The position numbers and the translations under genes are program-made. From contig JAVTLE010000005.1 in NCBI GenBank assembly GCA_033439295.1, positions 248,001 through 312,000 on the forward strand: a stretch of DNA of 64,000 nucleotides, read 5' to 3'. The stretch is from Deuterostichococcus epilithicus (Eukaryota > Chlorophyta > Trebouxiophyceae > Prasiolales > Stichococcaceae). The notes under the pieces are model-generated. The model ran no database searches. It was not told the DNA's origin and worked only from the letters and a program-made list of their open reading frames with translations. Positions 46,109-59,500 of this stretch are shown here, in pieces (position 1 is the first letter of the stretch; the number at the start of each line of letters is the position of its first letter).

Positions 46109-49100
46109 TCAAGAAGCCTGGCTGCTGGCATTTGCCGCCGATAGCAGTGCCCAGGCAGCCTCCCAGTCCAGGCGCAGCTTCGGCTTAGCTGCTGTGGCGC
46201 CGTCGGCGCCGTAGCCGGCAGCCAGCTTCGTCTTGACGGCGGCGTCTTCGGCCGCCGAGATGGGGTTGGCGCTGGCGCCGGGGAGCTCGAAGTCAGAGTA
46301 GTTGCCCCACTTCACGTCCAGCCGGTTGACGAGGGCCTGCCACTCCAGGAAACCGTCCGTCAGGCGCGCCACGACGTAGCGGATGGCAGCCTGCGATGGC
46401 AGAGTAGAATGCTCGGTGAGCTGCATCCATATGATACCTCCGTACTCCCTGCCATCCCTCCCTCGACAGTAAGCCATGTTATCATCCACGATGGATTGCA
46501 GAGCATGGGCGGTTTCACTAAGGCGACAGCTCTGCTGTTGAGTGCAGCTGCACAGAACTAGCATGATGGCTCTGTTGATCTGTAAGCGGTCAGGCCGGCA
46601 GACCGTGGCGAGTCACAGGCGCTCACCTTACGCTCCGCCCTGAACTCGACAAGAGTGCGCTGCCGCCAGGTCAGGCTCGTGTCCTCCTGATGCAGCACAA
46701 TGGCGGTGTGAACTGCGAGTCACTCGAGCCTCTGCACTGTCCAGAGCTGCGGATCGTTTAAGGAGTGTTGATGTTGGTGAGCTCAGGGCCGTGCGGCACA
46801 CGTTCTGCTATGCAGTTCTGTTGCGCACTTAGGTGTTGGGCTATGCGCTGCATGGTGGACATGAGTACTTATCATTGCTGGCAGCCTAGGTATGTATGTA
46901 CCGGTTGACAAACCGGAAAACTGCAATTGGCATCCCAGCCCCACTCACAAGTCGCATCAGGCATGCTGGCAATGCGAACCGAATCACAGGACATGCCGCC
47001 GTGCTAGCACCTGCAGGAACTTGCGGTCAGCGGCCTCTGTAGTGGGGAAGCTGGTCAGAAGCTCTAGCAGCCGCCGCAACTCCGCGTGCGTGCCCATGCG
47101 CCCGCCCAGCTCTGCAACATTGATCGGGTGTGAATCGATTATAGCTGCTGGGTTCAGCAAGACCTCGCACATGTGGTGCAATTTGCCAGCCACGACGGCG
47201 TCAGTCACGTCGTGTGGGATGCCATAAACCATCGGTGGAACGCTGGCAACGCGCACAGCCAGTAAAGTGCAACACTGCATGCATCGAGGTGCCATTGGAC
47301 AGCAGGCAGCAGGAAGGTATGGCAGAGGGGGCTGCAGGCGAGACTCTGAGCACGTTGGGCATCACGCACTGTACTCATCGTCGGTGGGCGGCGACTGGAT
47401 GAAGCCGCCCTCCTCACGCATGCGCGCCTGCGAGGGCGCACAGCACGGCCTGGCATGATTCCATCAGCCGAAGACCCCGCAGTAAATTCCAGATGGTGAG
47501 GATAGCAGACGTCGTAAGGCTTGAGGCCTGCCCTCATCGAACCGCGAAGGGCCTGTCGCCGCCGATGCCGACCAACCTGACCAACGGCTGCGTGCTGGGG
47601 CTGCCATGCGGAAATAGGCCATCCTGCAGCTGTTTTCTCGGCACCAGTGCACTGATATGAGGCCGCACCGCTTCAGGAGCGCCGAGGTCGTAGGCGTACA
47701 GCAGCGGCGGCCGGCGCTTAGGCAGGAAGCCGTAATTGAGTATCGCCATGTCCGGCCGGTGCAGCTTGTGCTGCCCGTACGTGATCGAAACCTGTAGGTG
47801 TTTATCAAACTAGATGAGCTCTGGTAAGTACCCCAGTATCCTGAAGGACAGGATCAACTGATCAAGTTATTCGTAATTCGAGACTGTAGCGTAATTGCGA
47901 GCAGAGAGTGTAAGCTTGCGTCCTTCTCGGTTGCCTCAGCGGCAGCAATGGTGGCCGGCTGCTGATGCAAATCAGACTGTTCATATATAAATGCCACATG
48001 GAAATTGCTGCGCCATGCCAGCACAACAGAACCACTGCAATCGGAGGCCGAGTGCACACCCACCTCCTTGCCGGCGGCAATGTCGGCGAGCGCCACCATG
48101 ATCATGCTGTCGTTGTCGTCCTTGCTGACGTACGCATTGAAGTCTGTGGCAGCGGATATGGATGTAGTAACAGAGCAGCTTGGTATGTAACGACAACAAG
48201 TCAGTCTGATCCTCATTGCTGCACAGTTTGCTCGATAACCTGGTTTTTGCATCAAATACGGCAGACACCGCCGATGAGGAAATGACGCCATAACGCAAGC
48301 ATACCATGACGTCAGTGTGCATGAGGGTACATTCGACGGTCATGTCTCACGCCGCTGCGCTGCAAAGTACATCTCGCGAAGCCAGAATATGACGCCAGCG
48401 CCACACGGCGCGCTGGCACGGTGTATTCTGTGGCTGCGCTGTGCTGCCACTGCCCATGACTACTACTGGTGGCCCCGCTTGCGCCACAGACTCATGCAGT
48501 GAGCCAACAGCAGCCTCTGCCGATGGAGAAACACAGAGAAAGACTCACTTTCGGCATGGTCCACCATATCCAGCAGTGGCGCCATTGTCACGATGCGCTG
48601 GTCCGGATCCGCACCCTCGGTGCGATTCTCGAAGCCCCAGTACCGCGTGTTGATCTACATCGCCAAAAAGAACAGAACAGGCCGCTCTCTAAATGGTGCG
48701 GCGTGCCAGGAGTTGATGTGTTCTCCTCCGGAAAGCCTTTCGAGCAGGCCCGGCCTGGCAGTCCAAGCTGCAATGCACACAGGCTGAGCAAAGCTGCAGG
48801 CGTACTGCCGGAGGCAAACTGCTGATGCGCGCATGTGCGATCAGTCTTTCATGAGCAGCTGCGGGCCAGTCCCTGTTGCATGACCGCCTGTCAGAACTAG
48901 ACAACCTTGAGCGGCAGGCATTCATCAGTGTCAGGTTCAGAGGTGCACCGTCATGGCGTGGTGGGCAAATTCGTCCTGACTCAGATGCAGGCCCTGCATG
49001 AAGGCGCTGCCGTTGGAGCCGCAGGCAGCCCTGTACGACGCCAGCAAGCCCAGCATCTGCACGCGGAATCGCTCCTCCTGCGAGGCAACCAAGTCCAGCA

Positions 49101-51314
49101 GTTCCGGCATCTGTGGTCAGGGTCTTTTTACATTCATCTGCCAGCCTGCTCAGCATCTGCGAGTAAAACTGCCCCTCGATGGAACACGGCACGACCAAGC
49201 CCTTTGTCTACTGCCCAGCATTGGCATGCATGGAAGCGGTCCTTCTGCGATGCATGAATGGGGCAGCTACCAAAATCGGCCAGCTGCATCTGCATTTGCC
49301 ATCAAGCCCAGCAACTGCATGTCAGGCCAGCCGGCGGCATTGGTGGTGGGGCCAAAGTGGGATGCAACCTGCGTCTTCAGCATCATCTGTCGTTGTGCCC
49401 ATCGCAGAGCAGCCGCAGGACTTAACACGAAGGATCAGCAGGCGACTACCAGGTTGCGAAGTCTGCATGTGCTCGCACCAGCGAGCCACCCTGCAGCAGG
49501 GCGACCTCCTGCGGCGTCATGCCCTCTGAGGTTAGGATCTCGCCGCGCTTGGGTAACGTGGCCAGGTAGATGGTGCCGAAGGTGGTGTTGAAGGCCGGGT
49601 CTTCGTGAATCAACCGCAGCCAGGCCTCCACGGTCGGCTGCACGATGACCCGGTATCAATAACAGGTGAGCGCAGTGCACAGAATCAGCAGGGAGTATGA
49701 CTTCGGGCTGGTTGCATCTGAGACTGGCCACCGTGAAACAGCCGGCAGAGCAGCTTCATGGCCGGCATCAGCAGTTACAGAACTAGGCAAGAGGGCTGTC
49801 TTCTGGATGCCCGGTTGCCCGCACCTCAGGCAGGGTGATATATGAGCCGAGAGGCAGCAGGGCAATATGCTCTCCCGCCTGCATGTGCAATAAGAGGCTG
49901 TTTGCTCTGCGGGCAGATGTCCAGTAGCACATCTCTTTGAGTGCCCTCTCGGACAATGGTAGATGAGGGTTGCTGATGCGTTGGTCGCCAGGCCTGTGGA
50001 TTGCACGTGTATGGTCCCCCCCCTTTCTCACGTGCAGGATCTGTCCGCATTCGCCTTCTTTATCAAATGGACTCTGCGATGGACAGATATCAACGGCGCA
50101 CCCTGATGTCGCGAACAGCGTATGTGCCTCGCATGCAGAACTCGCCAGCGCCCTCATCTCGGCACACCCTGCCGACCTTCACGAGCGGCGCCTGCACTCA
50201 CAGGCAAGCGAACGTGCATTTTGAGTCGAAGTGCGCATGCAAGTCTCCACCCTTCCCTTGCCAGAGCTCGGGGCTGACGGTAGCGGACGACAGTGTCACA
50301 GCGCATGCAGCTGGATGTTGCAGTGCATGGGAATCTGTTGGCATCGTGGGCTACCGGAGAGCCAGCAGGCGGAGCGGGCATGCGTGTGCCGCATGAAGCC
50401 TCTCTATGTGTATTGCTCGAGGTTACCATAATGTACTGACATAGTGGAGGAGAGCTGGCTCAGGGACGGCGCGTGGGGCACGCAGCTCAGTCGAGGACGC
50501 GCCTGGCCGCTGGCATTTGTGGCCCATTCGTACAGGTCCTCGAAGAGCTGGGCGTCTGCTTCGCCATCAAAGCCGCCTTCGATTGGAGACAGCTGGGGCT
50601 TTGCGTGGCGCTCCGCTAGCTGGCGGAGCTGCAGCGGCTGATGTGAGGCGGCGCAGCTGCCGTCTGGCTCCGCAGATGCCCCTCGGATGAGGCCACCAAA
50701 CACCTGCTGCCCAGACAATGCGCTTCTGAACATGAGTTGACAGGTGCCATATCATCCTTGATGCAAGGCACTTGATGCCATGAGCCATGAATGACTGGCG
50801 GCGTGGCGGAGCCGCCATGCACGGCAGCGGCCTGTTTTAGGTCGAAACGCCGCATTTACAATGGGTCGAACGGAAGTCAAAAGATCTGCACCGAGGTTCA
50901 AAAGGTTTGTGCTGACGAGGGATCAACATTCGGCAAGTCATGGGCTGCACGAGTGCAAGTCAGCGGCCCGGCCCCTGCCTGATATATATATATTTACATG
51001 TCCATGCACGCTTGACGTCTGGTTCCCTGCCTCCAGACGACAATCTTTGCCTCGCACGTCAACGCTGCCATTCTTTGTTTGGATCAAAATTCTGCTCAAG
51101 GCGCGTGGTGATGCGACGGAATGGAGCAGCTCACCCCTCGGCCCAAACCTCGGGACAACACCTCCGTCGTATCTTCCAGCGGCGGGAGCTCTGATCGCCC
51201 GATCAGCATAAGGATCAACACCCCTCCGACTAGCACCGCGTGATGGCCAGAGTATCCCGAAGTCCTCCGCTGCTGAGAAGCGGGGCTTGCTGTGGGCTCA
51301 GTCTGCGCATCCAT
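46109..51314 (-). CDS. Membrane-anchored SET-domain protein methyltransferase, LSMT type (copy 1)
   Basis: Protein-lysine methyltransferase family of Rubisco LSMT/SETD3, about 551 residues. Thirteen exons: 51314-51135, 50703-50503, 50191-50102, 49878-49825, 49637-49479, 49110-48949, 48654-48549, 48143-48064, 47791-47669, 47427-47370, 47111-47011, 46686-46627, 46390-46109 (TAG). Exon 1 has a basic lead then a hydrophobic anchor VLVGGVLILMLIG. SET part: GEFCMRGTYAVRDI, AGEHIALLPLGSYITLPE, then MAPLLDMVDHAES, NAYVSKDDNDSMIMVALADI, LNYGFLPKRRPPLLY. C-terminal Rubisco-LSMT substrate-binding part: LRRLLELLTSFPTTEAADR, WRQRTLVEFRAERK. The usual Asn-His of the cofactor site is Asp-His here (VDH), so activity is uncertain. 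The intron after 50503 has a GC donor (CAG/GCGCGT). Nearest neighbour upstream is copy 2, 455 bp away. Confidence 0.88.
49300..49335 (-). pseudogene. Possible ghost of SET copy 1 exon 6
   Basis: Plus-strand GCCATCAAGCCCAGCAACTGCATG resembles GCCAGCAAGCCCAGCATCTGCACG within the exon at 49110-48949. Short, so only suggestive. Confidence 0.4.
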
Positions 51315-51769
51315 GTCGTGGTTCGATGAGGGGACCAGTATCACTGCAGGGCTGCAACTCAGTTTGTGCGGCTGCGAACCCAGCAATCGCATTCCAGCAC
51401 TGCAAAAGTTGCCCAGTTAAGATGGTCCCAATGTCCCAGGCGACACGTGCACGACTGGCGGGTGCTCCGACTTCCCGTTACCGACTCCAAAACGTGAAGG
51501 TCGCTGCACTTGGGGTTACAATACAAGAACTCAAATGCAGAAGCTGTTCAAATTATAAATACAGGCGCTTGCAGGAACGCTGCAGGGTCAATCGTCAAGA
51601 GGTTGCTGCAAGCCCTAGAGCGCGCTGCCACCATGCCGCATCCACTGGCGGAACATATGTGCTCCCTTCATGAGCACCAGCCGCCGCAATGGCGAAGGTC
51701 CGCTCGGACTGGGCCAGCAGCCGCCCAATGTCAGGTAGTTTTGTGTCGACTTTTGAACTCAATCGCCCC
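51315..51769. other. Spacer between SET copies 1 and 2
   Basis: Promoter/5' UTR of copy 1 and 3' UTR of copy 2. No gene seen. Confidence 0.4.
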
Positions 51770-54700
51770 CTAGCTAGCTGTCGGGTAGTGGTGCCACAGC
51801 TCGTTCAGATGTCGGTGCACTGCAGCCGCCTGTGCCAGACTATCCGCCAACCGCGCCGCCACGAAATTCAGTGCAGCCTGCACGTGCAAACAGGTAAATG
51901 CAACGCCATCATCCGTGCGCCTGGCTTGCTGTGAAGATGAGGGTTTCTTGCTCAAATGAGGGTGCATTCTCCAAGAGTCCAAGCAGGTTTCTGTCGGCTG
52001 ACAGGCCAGCCAGCGGCTGTGCCACTTGGCAGGGTCAAGATAACGCTGGACGGACATGACTTTGCAGGACTTGATATTTGGCAGTCTTTCTAGGCAGGAC
52101 CACTTGCAGACATAACGGCCCCTCACACCTTGCGCTCAATGCGGAACTCCAGCAGGAGTTTCTGTCGCCAGGCCACCGAGCTGCCATGTCCCTGTGTGCG
52201 CACGCATGGTTAGTGCTCATTATGCTCGGCCATCGTAGAGATTGTCCAGATTGCAACAGCTGGCAGGTTGCAGCGTGATGAAATGTAATTGCGGCTATGC
52301 AATCGCGCGCCATCAGCGGCAAGTGCAAACACCCCACTCTGGCAGGTCCTCGCAACATGAAAGATGTTGTGACCGTGATTCGTTTCATCAGTAGTATGCA
52401 GAAAAGTGACACCTGCAGCTGCCGCCGGTCGTCTGCCTCGGTTGTTGGAAAGCCTGCCAGAATGCCGACCAGCCTCAGCAGCTCCTCATTCGTCGCCAGC
52501 GAGCCATGCAGCTCTGCAAGGCCAAAAACATGCACAGGCTCCATTCAGGAGCAGTCATCAGAACGTACAGGACCTTGTCTCGGATCGACATCAGCACACC
52601 ATCCAGCATTGCGCCGCCATACAAAGGGCGTAGCAGTGCGCCACCCATTTGCTCAAGCCCCGGAAACCAGCGCACAACGTATGGACTGGGGCCTGATGCG
52701 CTCAGTTACAAGCGTCTGCCACCAATGCATTGCACTCAGCTGATTCTCGCTCGGCAGTGTGGGCGCCCTGCAAGCCTCGGTCGAAAGAAAGATGCTGAGC
52801 ACAGGCGAACAGATGAGGCCGCACTGTAGGCGTCGTCAGTGGGCGACGTAGTCTCAATGGGCGCGCCGCTGCCCGCGCCGCCGTAGTCGACTGCCGCCAG
52901 CAGTGGCGGCCGGACGCCTCGCTGGAAGAACCCGTAGTCTACCAGCGCCAGGTCTGGGCGGTGAAGTTGGTCCCACTGGTAGGATATCGTCACCTGGAGG
53001 CAGGATGGTCAGCTCCTCCTGTTTTCACGGATGCATCTGCGATAAGAATAATATTTCAAGACTTATGACATGTGAGCAACGCTGTCGGTATGCATCTGTC
53101 GGCTGCTTGGGGTTCAGCAGCGCGCGTTCTTGGTGCGGCTGCAAAGCAAGACCCCGGGTGGGACGGTGGGGGGGGGATTTAGGCCTTGTGTCGAGACATG
53201 TCCGCGCAAAATGGCATGCACAGGAGCAACAGGTGTGCTCTGCAATATATAGCCCGATCAAACTGAGCACGCTGTCATGCGACTCGTTCCGTCCTTCACC
53301 ATTCGCTGCCGCTGAAGGTACCTTGAGCAAGGCTCTCGCGTATGCATACAGATGCACCAGATGTGCTGACTACAGTGTCCCTCACCTCCTGTCCTTCAGA
53401 GATGTCAGCTGTCGCGTTCATGAATACCCAGCTGCCATCTGGCAGACGGTCAACATACGCGTTTGCTTTGCCTGGCTCGGCGTGGTTTGCCAGCTCCAGC
53501 AGCGGCACCATGGTCACAGAGTAGCCGCCGGAGACCTTCAGGAAGTTCCAGAATCGCGTCTTGACCTGCGATTGCGACGGCATTCTGCAGGCTGTGCGTG
53601 CACGCAGCCGAGCAAGGCGCCCAAGACCTGACACCATGTTCTGAATCCAACGAAGTGATGAACCGGCATGGCAATCGACGGAAGCTCTGGGCCCAGTGTT
53701 CACAAGGCAACATGACGTGATGAGGGCGCAAGTACGCTACATACGAACAACACTGTCTGGGCCTGGCGGCAGACACAGAGGCCACGCACTCCCATACTCT
53801 AGATAATTATTCCTGTTGCGCACCACCGCGCCGGCGTGCGCATACTGCTCGAAGCTGAGGCCCAGGCGGGCGGTGTGACTGGCATTGTCGGCCGCTGCCT
53901 GCATACAGCGGCCCAGCTCCCCGCCGTGCTGCGTCCGGGCCCTGGCCTCCTGCAGGACATCCAAGCGCCGTCTGCCATATCATCGTCAGTCACATGCTGC
54001 ACGCTCGCACAGCCAGGGATGCGAATGAGTTTACATCCTGCACAGCAGGACCGATGAGCAGGCACTGCCGTCAAGCACGTGAGCCAAAACACCTTCGCTT
54101 GCAAGCCACCTGCACTATCTCTGCCGTGTCAGCTGCGACACAATGCTGCCGTCCAGCAGTAGCTGACAAGCACACCTACGTAAGCTGCCGCCATGTGTTG
54201 AGTGTACAGTCCACATGCCAGCAGTGGGTGGCCTCACCAGCAGGCCCCCCTGGAGCATTGCTAGCTCCTCCTCGCTCATGGTGTCTGGAGTCAGGACATC
54301 GCCCAGCTGCGGCAGCAGCGCCAAGAAGGCGGCAAAGGTACTGTTGAATGTCGCGTCGTCATGCACCCTCTGAAGCCATGCGTCGGCAGTGGCCTGCGGC
54401 ATCAGGAGCTCCGTCTGGTGTTCAAGTTCAGGGTTTAGGGGTGGGTGTGAGGGTAAAACAGACCTGCCCTATCGATCCTGCGGCAACAGCCAGGGCGCCG
54501 ACGCCGGCGCAGGCGGAGCTACATGACATCCAGCCGCGCCTCGCCTCTGGTACTCGCGAGCATCGATCGATATTTGACAGGATTGGCTTGCAGTTGACTG
54601 GTGGGCTGGCGCGCTGGCCGGCACACCTCGGGCAGCTCGACTGTGGCTGCTTGCGGCATGGCCGCTATCACCTCTCCTGCCTGCACCGACAGAAGAGCTT

Positions 54701-55714
54701 CCGAATGGCACGCAGGGGTGCGACTCCCTCACAAAATGCTGGCACATCCTGTTTTCCTATCCTTGGGCGCACACGCTTCGTGCATGCTGCAAGCTCTGCT
54801 GCCAGCCAGCCATCCACTCACCTGCAGGTTGCATGTAGCGATGGTGCCACGTAGGCAGAGGCTACCGCTGTTCCGGCAAACCTCCCCGACTCGAATTGCC
54901 GGAGTCTGCGACGGCAACAGTGCAAAGCAATCAGCATGGAAAGCTTGATGACACGCCCCACGAATCGCAGGATTGCGACGCACTACTTCAGTTGCGCGGT
55001 GGCCGCAGTGTCTATCTGGTGCAGCTCCTATTTGACGGCATGCAGCTCACCATGCTGCATGTGCTGAATGCTGAATGCCATACCTTGCCGCTGACGTGGG
55101 TCGCCCAGTGGTAGAGCGCTAAATAGCGGCGCTCGAGAGCGTCATTCAAAGCTGTCTGATTGCAATCGATGCCCGCAGCTTTATTTTTCTGGACCGCTGC
55201 CAGCGGCGGCCCCTGCAGCAGCTGCGGCGATGTCCCGTCTTCTGGTTCTGCGACTCCATCAGCGAGCTCGTTCTTCCAAAATTCCGTCAGGCCGCCGGCC
55301 CAGCTTTCCACTTGACTGCCAGTGGTGAGATTCCCCGCATGAGCCCCAGGTCCTACGGCAATTGCCCGGCCGGCCGACGCCGCCGCAATTGGCAGAGGCT
55401 TTGCAACGACGATCTGCACTGCCAACGCAGAACGATCAGAGGCAGCACACAACGGAATTGTCAGGTTTCGGCATCTCATGCGGATCATGCAAAGACAATG
55501 CTTCGGCCTGTGCGTGAATCCGAAAACAGGGGTTCATTCACACCTCCGAGACCTTGGCAGCTGCGGATTTGCTGCCGTCCAGCGGCTGGCCCGGCGTTTG
55601 CAGCTTCGACAACCGGGTGAGGACGGTCACCGCTGCAGTGACGGCCAGCGCGAGGGCGAATGCCGGCAGTTTTCTGGTGTGCCGCCTGCCGTTTATTCGG
55701 CGGGCGCTGTGCAT
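51770..55714 (-). CDS. Membrane-anchored SET-domain protein methyltransferase, LSMT type (copy 2)
   Basis: Paralogue of its two neighbours, about 512 residues, eleven exons: 55714-55544, 55413-55084, 54905-54822, 54680-54627, 54393-54238, 53949-53827, 53565-53386, 52993-52825, 52513-52413, 52191-52129, 51877-51770 (TAG). ATG 55714 gives a basic N-terminus and an anchor (AFALALAVTAAVTVL). SET segments: VCRNSGSLCLRGTIATCNLQ, AGEVIAAMPQAATVELPE, MVPLLELANHAEP with the expected Asn-His, NAYVDRLPDGSWVFMNA, LVDYGFFQRGVRPPLLA; C-terminal domain with LVGILAGFPTTEADDR and WRQKLLLEFRIERK. Two introns present in both other copies are missing (53565-53386 and 52993-52825 each span two exons of the relatives), and the C-terminal exon is about 58 codons shorter. 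It is the most diverged copy. Confidence 0.87.
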
Positions 55715-56504
55715 TGGCTTAGAGCAGCGACACGATGCTGTGCTCACGCCGCTGGTGCAACTGAAGCTTCAAGACGGTTCTGAGGCAGCAAGTGTTGATT
55801 GGATTACTGCGGGCAATGATACTGCGATCGTGTCAGACATCGAGCGAGACCCTGTCAGCTGGCAAGTCGTCAGCAGTCTGGGACGTCACACCGCCTCCAG
55901 GAAGCGATCTGGTACATCTTCTGCTGAAGGCGAACAGCACACCCGCAAGGACTGCGCTAAAAGCGATCCGCAGACCTCGCAACTCCGCCATCCATGCTGT
56001 CTGGTGATAATCTGGGCTCTAGCAACCTCCATCTGCGGAATATTGTGCAGATGTGACGCCGACAGCAACTTCCCTGCTGTCGGGTAGACACTCAGAGCCT
56101 GCAGGTTACGCCGTTACGGTGGTTGACCAGCCGTCGGGCTAGTGGAACCACCGATGTCGTTCCCCTGCCGAGCTGCTGTTGTGGTGGCGGCGGCATGGCT
56201 GAAAGTCGATTCACCTCTGTTCTCTCCATGCTTTCAGTCAGGCCTCAGTGAGTACCTTTTCTTGCCACCCTGTATTCGACATGCAATGCGCTGCCCGATG
56301 CGCTGCCTTGATGACGACCAGCCTCGGGAGAATATACTGACGAATTGTCAGTAGCGCATTCATAAATCTGCATGCAATGCGCTCCTGACTTTTGCTTCCT
56401 GAAGTGGCAGCTGCATGAAACAAAGTAGTCCGAGGCATATCAAGCCGGGTCCTTGCACGTGACTGCCATCCCACACATCGTTTTGGTGATGTTCCGATGG
56501 GTGA
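55715..56504. other. Spacer between SET copies 2 and 3
   Basis: Nothing beyond expected UTR and promoter sequence is seen. Confidence 0.4.
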
Positions 56505-59500
56505 TTATGCGGCACGGGCCTGTGTAGCGTTGGCCGCCGCCAGCAGAGCAAATGCCCCGTCCCAGTCCAAGCGCAGCTTTGGCCTGGCCGCCAACGAGCC
56601 GCCGCCTTCCTCCTCATCCGCTGAAGCGGCGCCGATGCTGCTGGCTGACGTGACGGGGTGTGCGTTTGCCCCAGGAGTCTCGAAGTCGGTGTAATTGCCC
56701 CACTTGACGTCCATGCCCTTGACGAACTCTTGCCACTCCGCAAAGCTGTCCGCCAGTCGGGCGGCGACCCACCGAATGGCGGCCTACAGTGCAGGTGCAG
56801 CCGTTGATTTTCGGCTGACCATCATACACAACAAAATGTCGCTGGTATACATGCTACGCCTCAGCAAGGCCAGACTTTCGCCATGCGTCTTCCCTGGAGG
56901 CGAGTCCTCCTCTGGAAGTTTACCAAGTCCATCAGCAATACACAGTGCACATGCGACTGTGCAGCCCGCTGCTCAGCTCTCAAAGGTATCCCGCTTCGTA
57001 CTTCAGAAAGCTGAATCACCACTCGCCTTGCGTTCTGCCCGGAACTCGATCAGAATGCGTTTCCGCCAGGTCGAGCTTCTGTCCTCCTGTCCCCGCCAGG
57101 TCACATCACCATCAATATACTGAGCCGTATCAACGTCAGACGCAATGCATCTTCACCCCTGCTGTTCCATGTGCACTCTCCAGCACGCGTGCACGGGTGC
57201 GGCCTGACAGAGAGACATGTCTTTTCTGTATGGGCTGTCTTGATCTGGGAGTGGCAACTCAACTTCGGAGCGCAGTGATGGGCATCGGTGCGGCGGTGTC
57301 GTGTGTGACAAATATAGTCGGAAACCAAGTTTTATGACGGCACTACTGAACAATGACGAGCCAGGCGGCGTCACCTGCAGCTGGTGACGGTCCTCGGCCT
57401 CGGTTGTGGGGAAGCTGGCGAGAAGCTCCAGCAGCCGCCGCAGCTCCGCGTGCGTGCCCATGCTCTTGCCTAGCTCTGCGGGCAGACGCACACATGCGGT
57501 CATCCGATTGTGCTCGGTGCAGGTGATTGCGAGCTTGTGTCTCAGCAGCAGCGCATGCTCAGCGAGCCGCAGCAGGTATAATGCAAGAGGCTGGATGTGA
57601 TATGCAATTTAGAAGTACAGGACTCTTCATGTCATGTGGCAGCACTGGAACGCACTATACTCGTCGTCAGTGGGCGGCGAAAAAATGCCACCGCCCTCGT
57701 TGCGCATGCGCACCTGCGGGCAGGTTCTGACATATCAGCAATGCCGTCATGCGCAAAACATACAGTCGACCGTGCCGGATGTGCACTCCTGTCAAACGAG
57801 ATTCCGCCTTGTCAACACGAGCAGCGCCCGTGAAAACCAAACGAATGCGAATCGTTTGGATGTCCACCATTAGCAAAGGGCTAGTAAGGGCAAGAAGTAG
57901 GTTGAGGGAGCGACTTTTACGCACCGCCTCTGGCCAGCCCAGGTCGTGCGCGCACAGCAGCGGCGGCCGCTGCTTGGGGAGGAAACCGTAGCTGATGAGT
58001 GCCATGTCGGGCCTGTGCAGCTTGTTCATCTGGTAGGTGATGCTCACCTGCGTTCGCGACGTCATCAGGACATTCAAGCAGCGTGATTGTTCGTGTCTGG
58101 GGCGCAACATTGCCCATCTCAAACATCATCCACTCAAGACCAATGTCGCAGTGTGTCGCACACTGCAATGCCCTTTTGTGGCATATACACTTGGCCGCCA
58201 ACACCAAAATGGCATCATGTCTCGCGCCCAGTAGTGTGATTGCAGCGTGTAGATGCTGAACACCAGGATTTGTGCTCGCGCCGGCATTGTGCCGGCAAAG
58301 ATCGTCAGTGTGGGTCTGTGTGCCTCTGGGAGTTCGCGCCTCCTTTCCGACTGGGATGTCTTCGATTGCCATCATGATGACGCTGCCGTCGCTGTCTTTC
58401 GTGACGTACGCGTTGAAGTCTGTGAACACAGACGCCAGGTCCCCTGTCACAGAGGCGCTGCTTGATAATGTACATTCGAAGTTTCCAGGAGTGGCCCAAC
58501 ATAGCATGATATGCCAGCAGGGCGCGGCAGTCACTAATGATCAGTAAGCATGGCCTGATCGCGACAGTATGGGCAGAACGCGAGCGGGTGCACACTGATA
58601 CAGCGCCGCTGCCACCACTGCCGCCAAAGACACGTGGGAGGCGCAGGCCAGCAGTGCTTGCCACGCAGGGCAATCCCCGACTCATGCCGCCCAAAGACAC
58701 GAAGCAGAACTGTTTGGAAGTGTATTGAATCAGAATATCGAAATTGAGATCAGGACTCACTCTCGGCATGGTTTGCCATGTCGAGCAGAGGCACCAGCGT
58801 CACAATGAGCTGCGCCGGGTCCGCGCCCTCAGTCTCGTTCTTGAATCCCCAGTGTCTTGTGCTGATCTGAGCCGCATTGCATGCTCTGAAGACTTGCTGG
58901 CGTGGCGAAGTGGAGTCGCAGCCGCACAGGGGCTTCACAGCTGAGACAACCAAGGTAAGTTGACTTTGCAGCGCATGCAGCTGCTTGCGCTTACTTCGAA
59001 AAGTGATGAGTGGAGACCACAGGCTGGATAGCAGTGCGTTGCGGATGATGCACACCCTGTAACGCAGAAGTGAGAGGCATTGACGAAAATAATGGCAGGC
59101 CTTCGGCTGATCTGGGGACGCACCGACATGGCGAGGTGCGCAAACTCTGGGAAGGGGATGTTTGTCCGCTTCACGATAGCGCTGCCATTGGAGGCGCGGG
59201 CGGAGTTGTAGTGGGTGATCATGCCATTCAACTGTGTCCGAAACCGATCCTCCTGCAGATATATGCGACCATGGCGTCTGCAGTAGTGCCGCTGCATTGA
59301 GTTGCGGAGATGCAGCTAGCATGGTACACTTTAGCCTGCCAGTTGCCATTGCAAATGGCGTCTTCACTTGCACTACCCGACCAGCAGAGCAAGGGCGCAC
59401 GCGCATGCAGGCAGGCACAGAGTCTCTGCAGAAGCGGCAGAGCAGTCGATCAGCAAGGGCCAGACTTCGACGGCATGCTGGCGAGGCTGCCGTCAAGCAA

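Noticed and set aside
55090-55140. tRNA-like stretch (GGTCGCCCAGTGGTAGAGCG)
   Set aside because: It resembles an A box, but no matching B box (GGTTCGAATCC type) or acceptor stem follows, and it adjoins the copy 2 exon donor.
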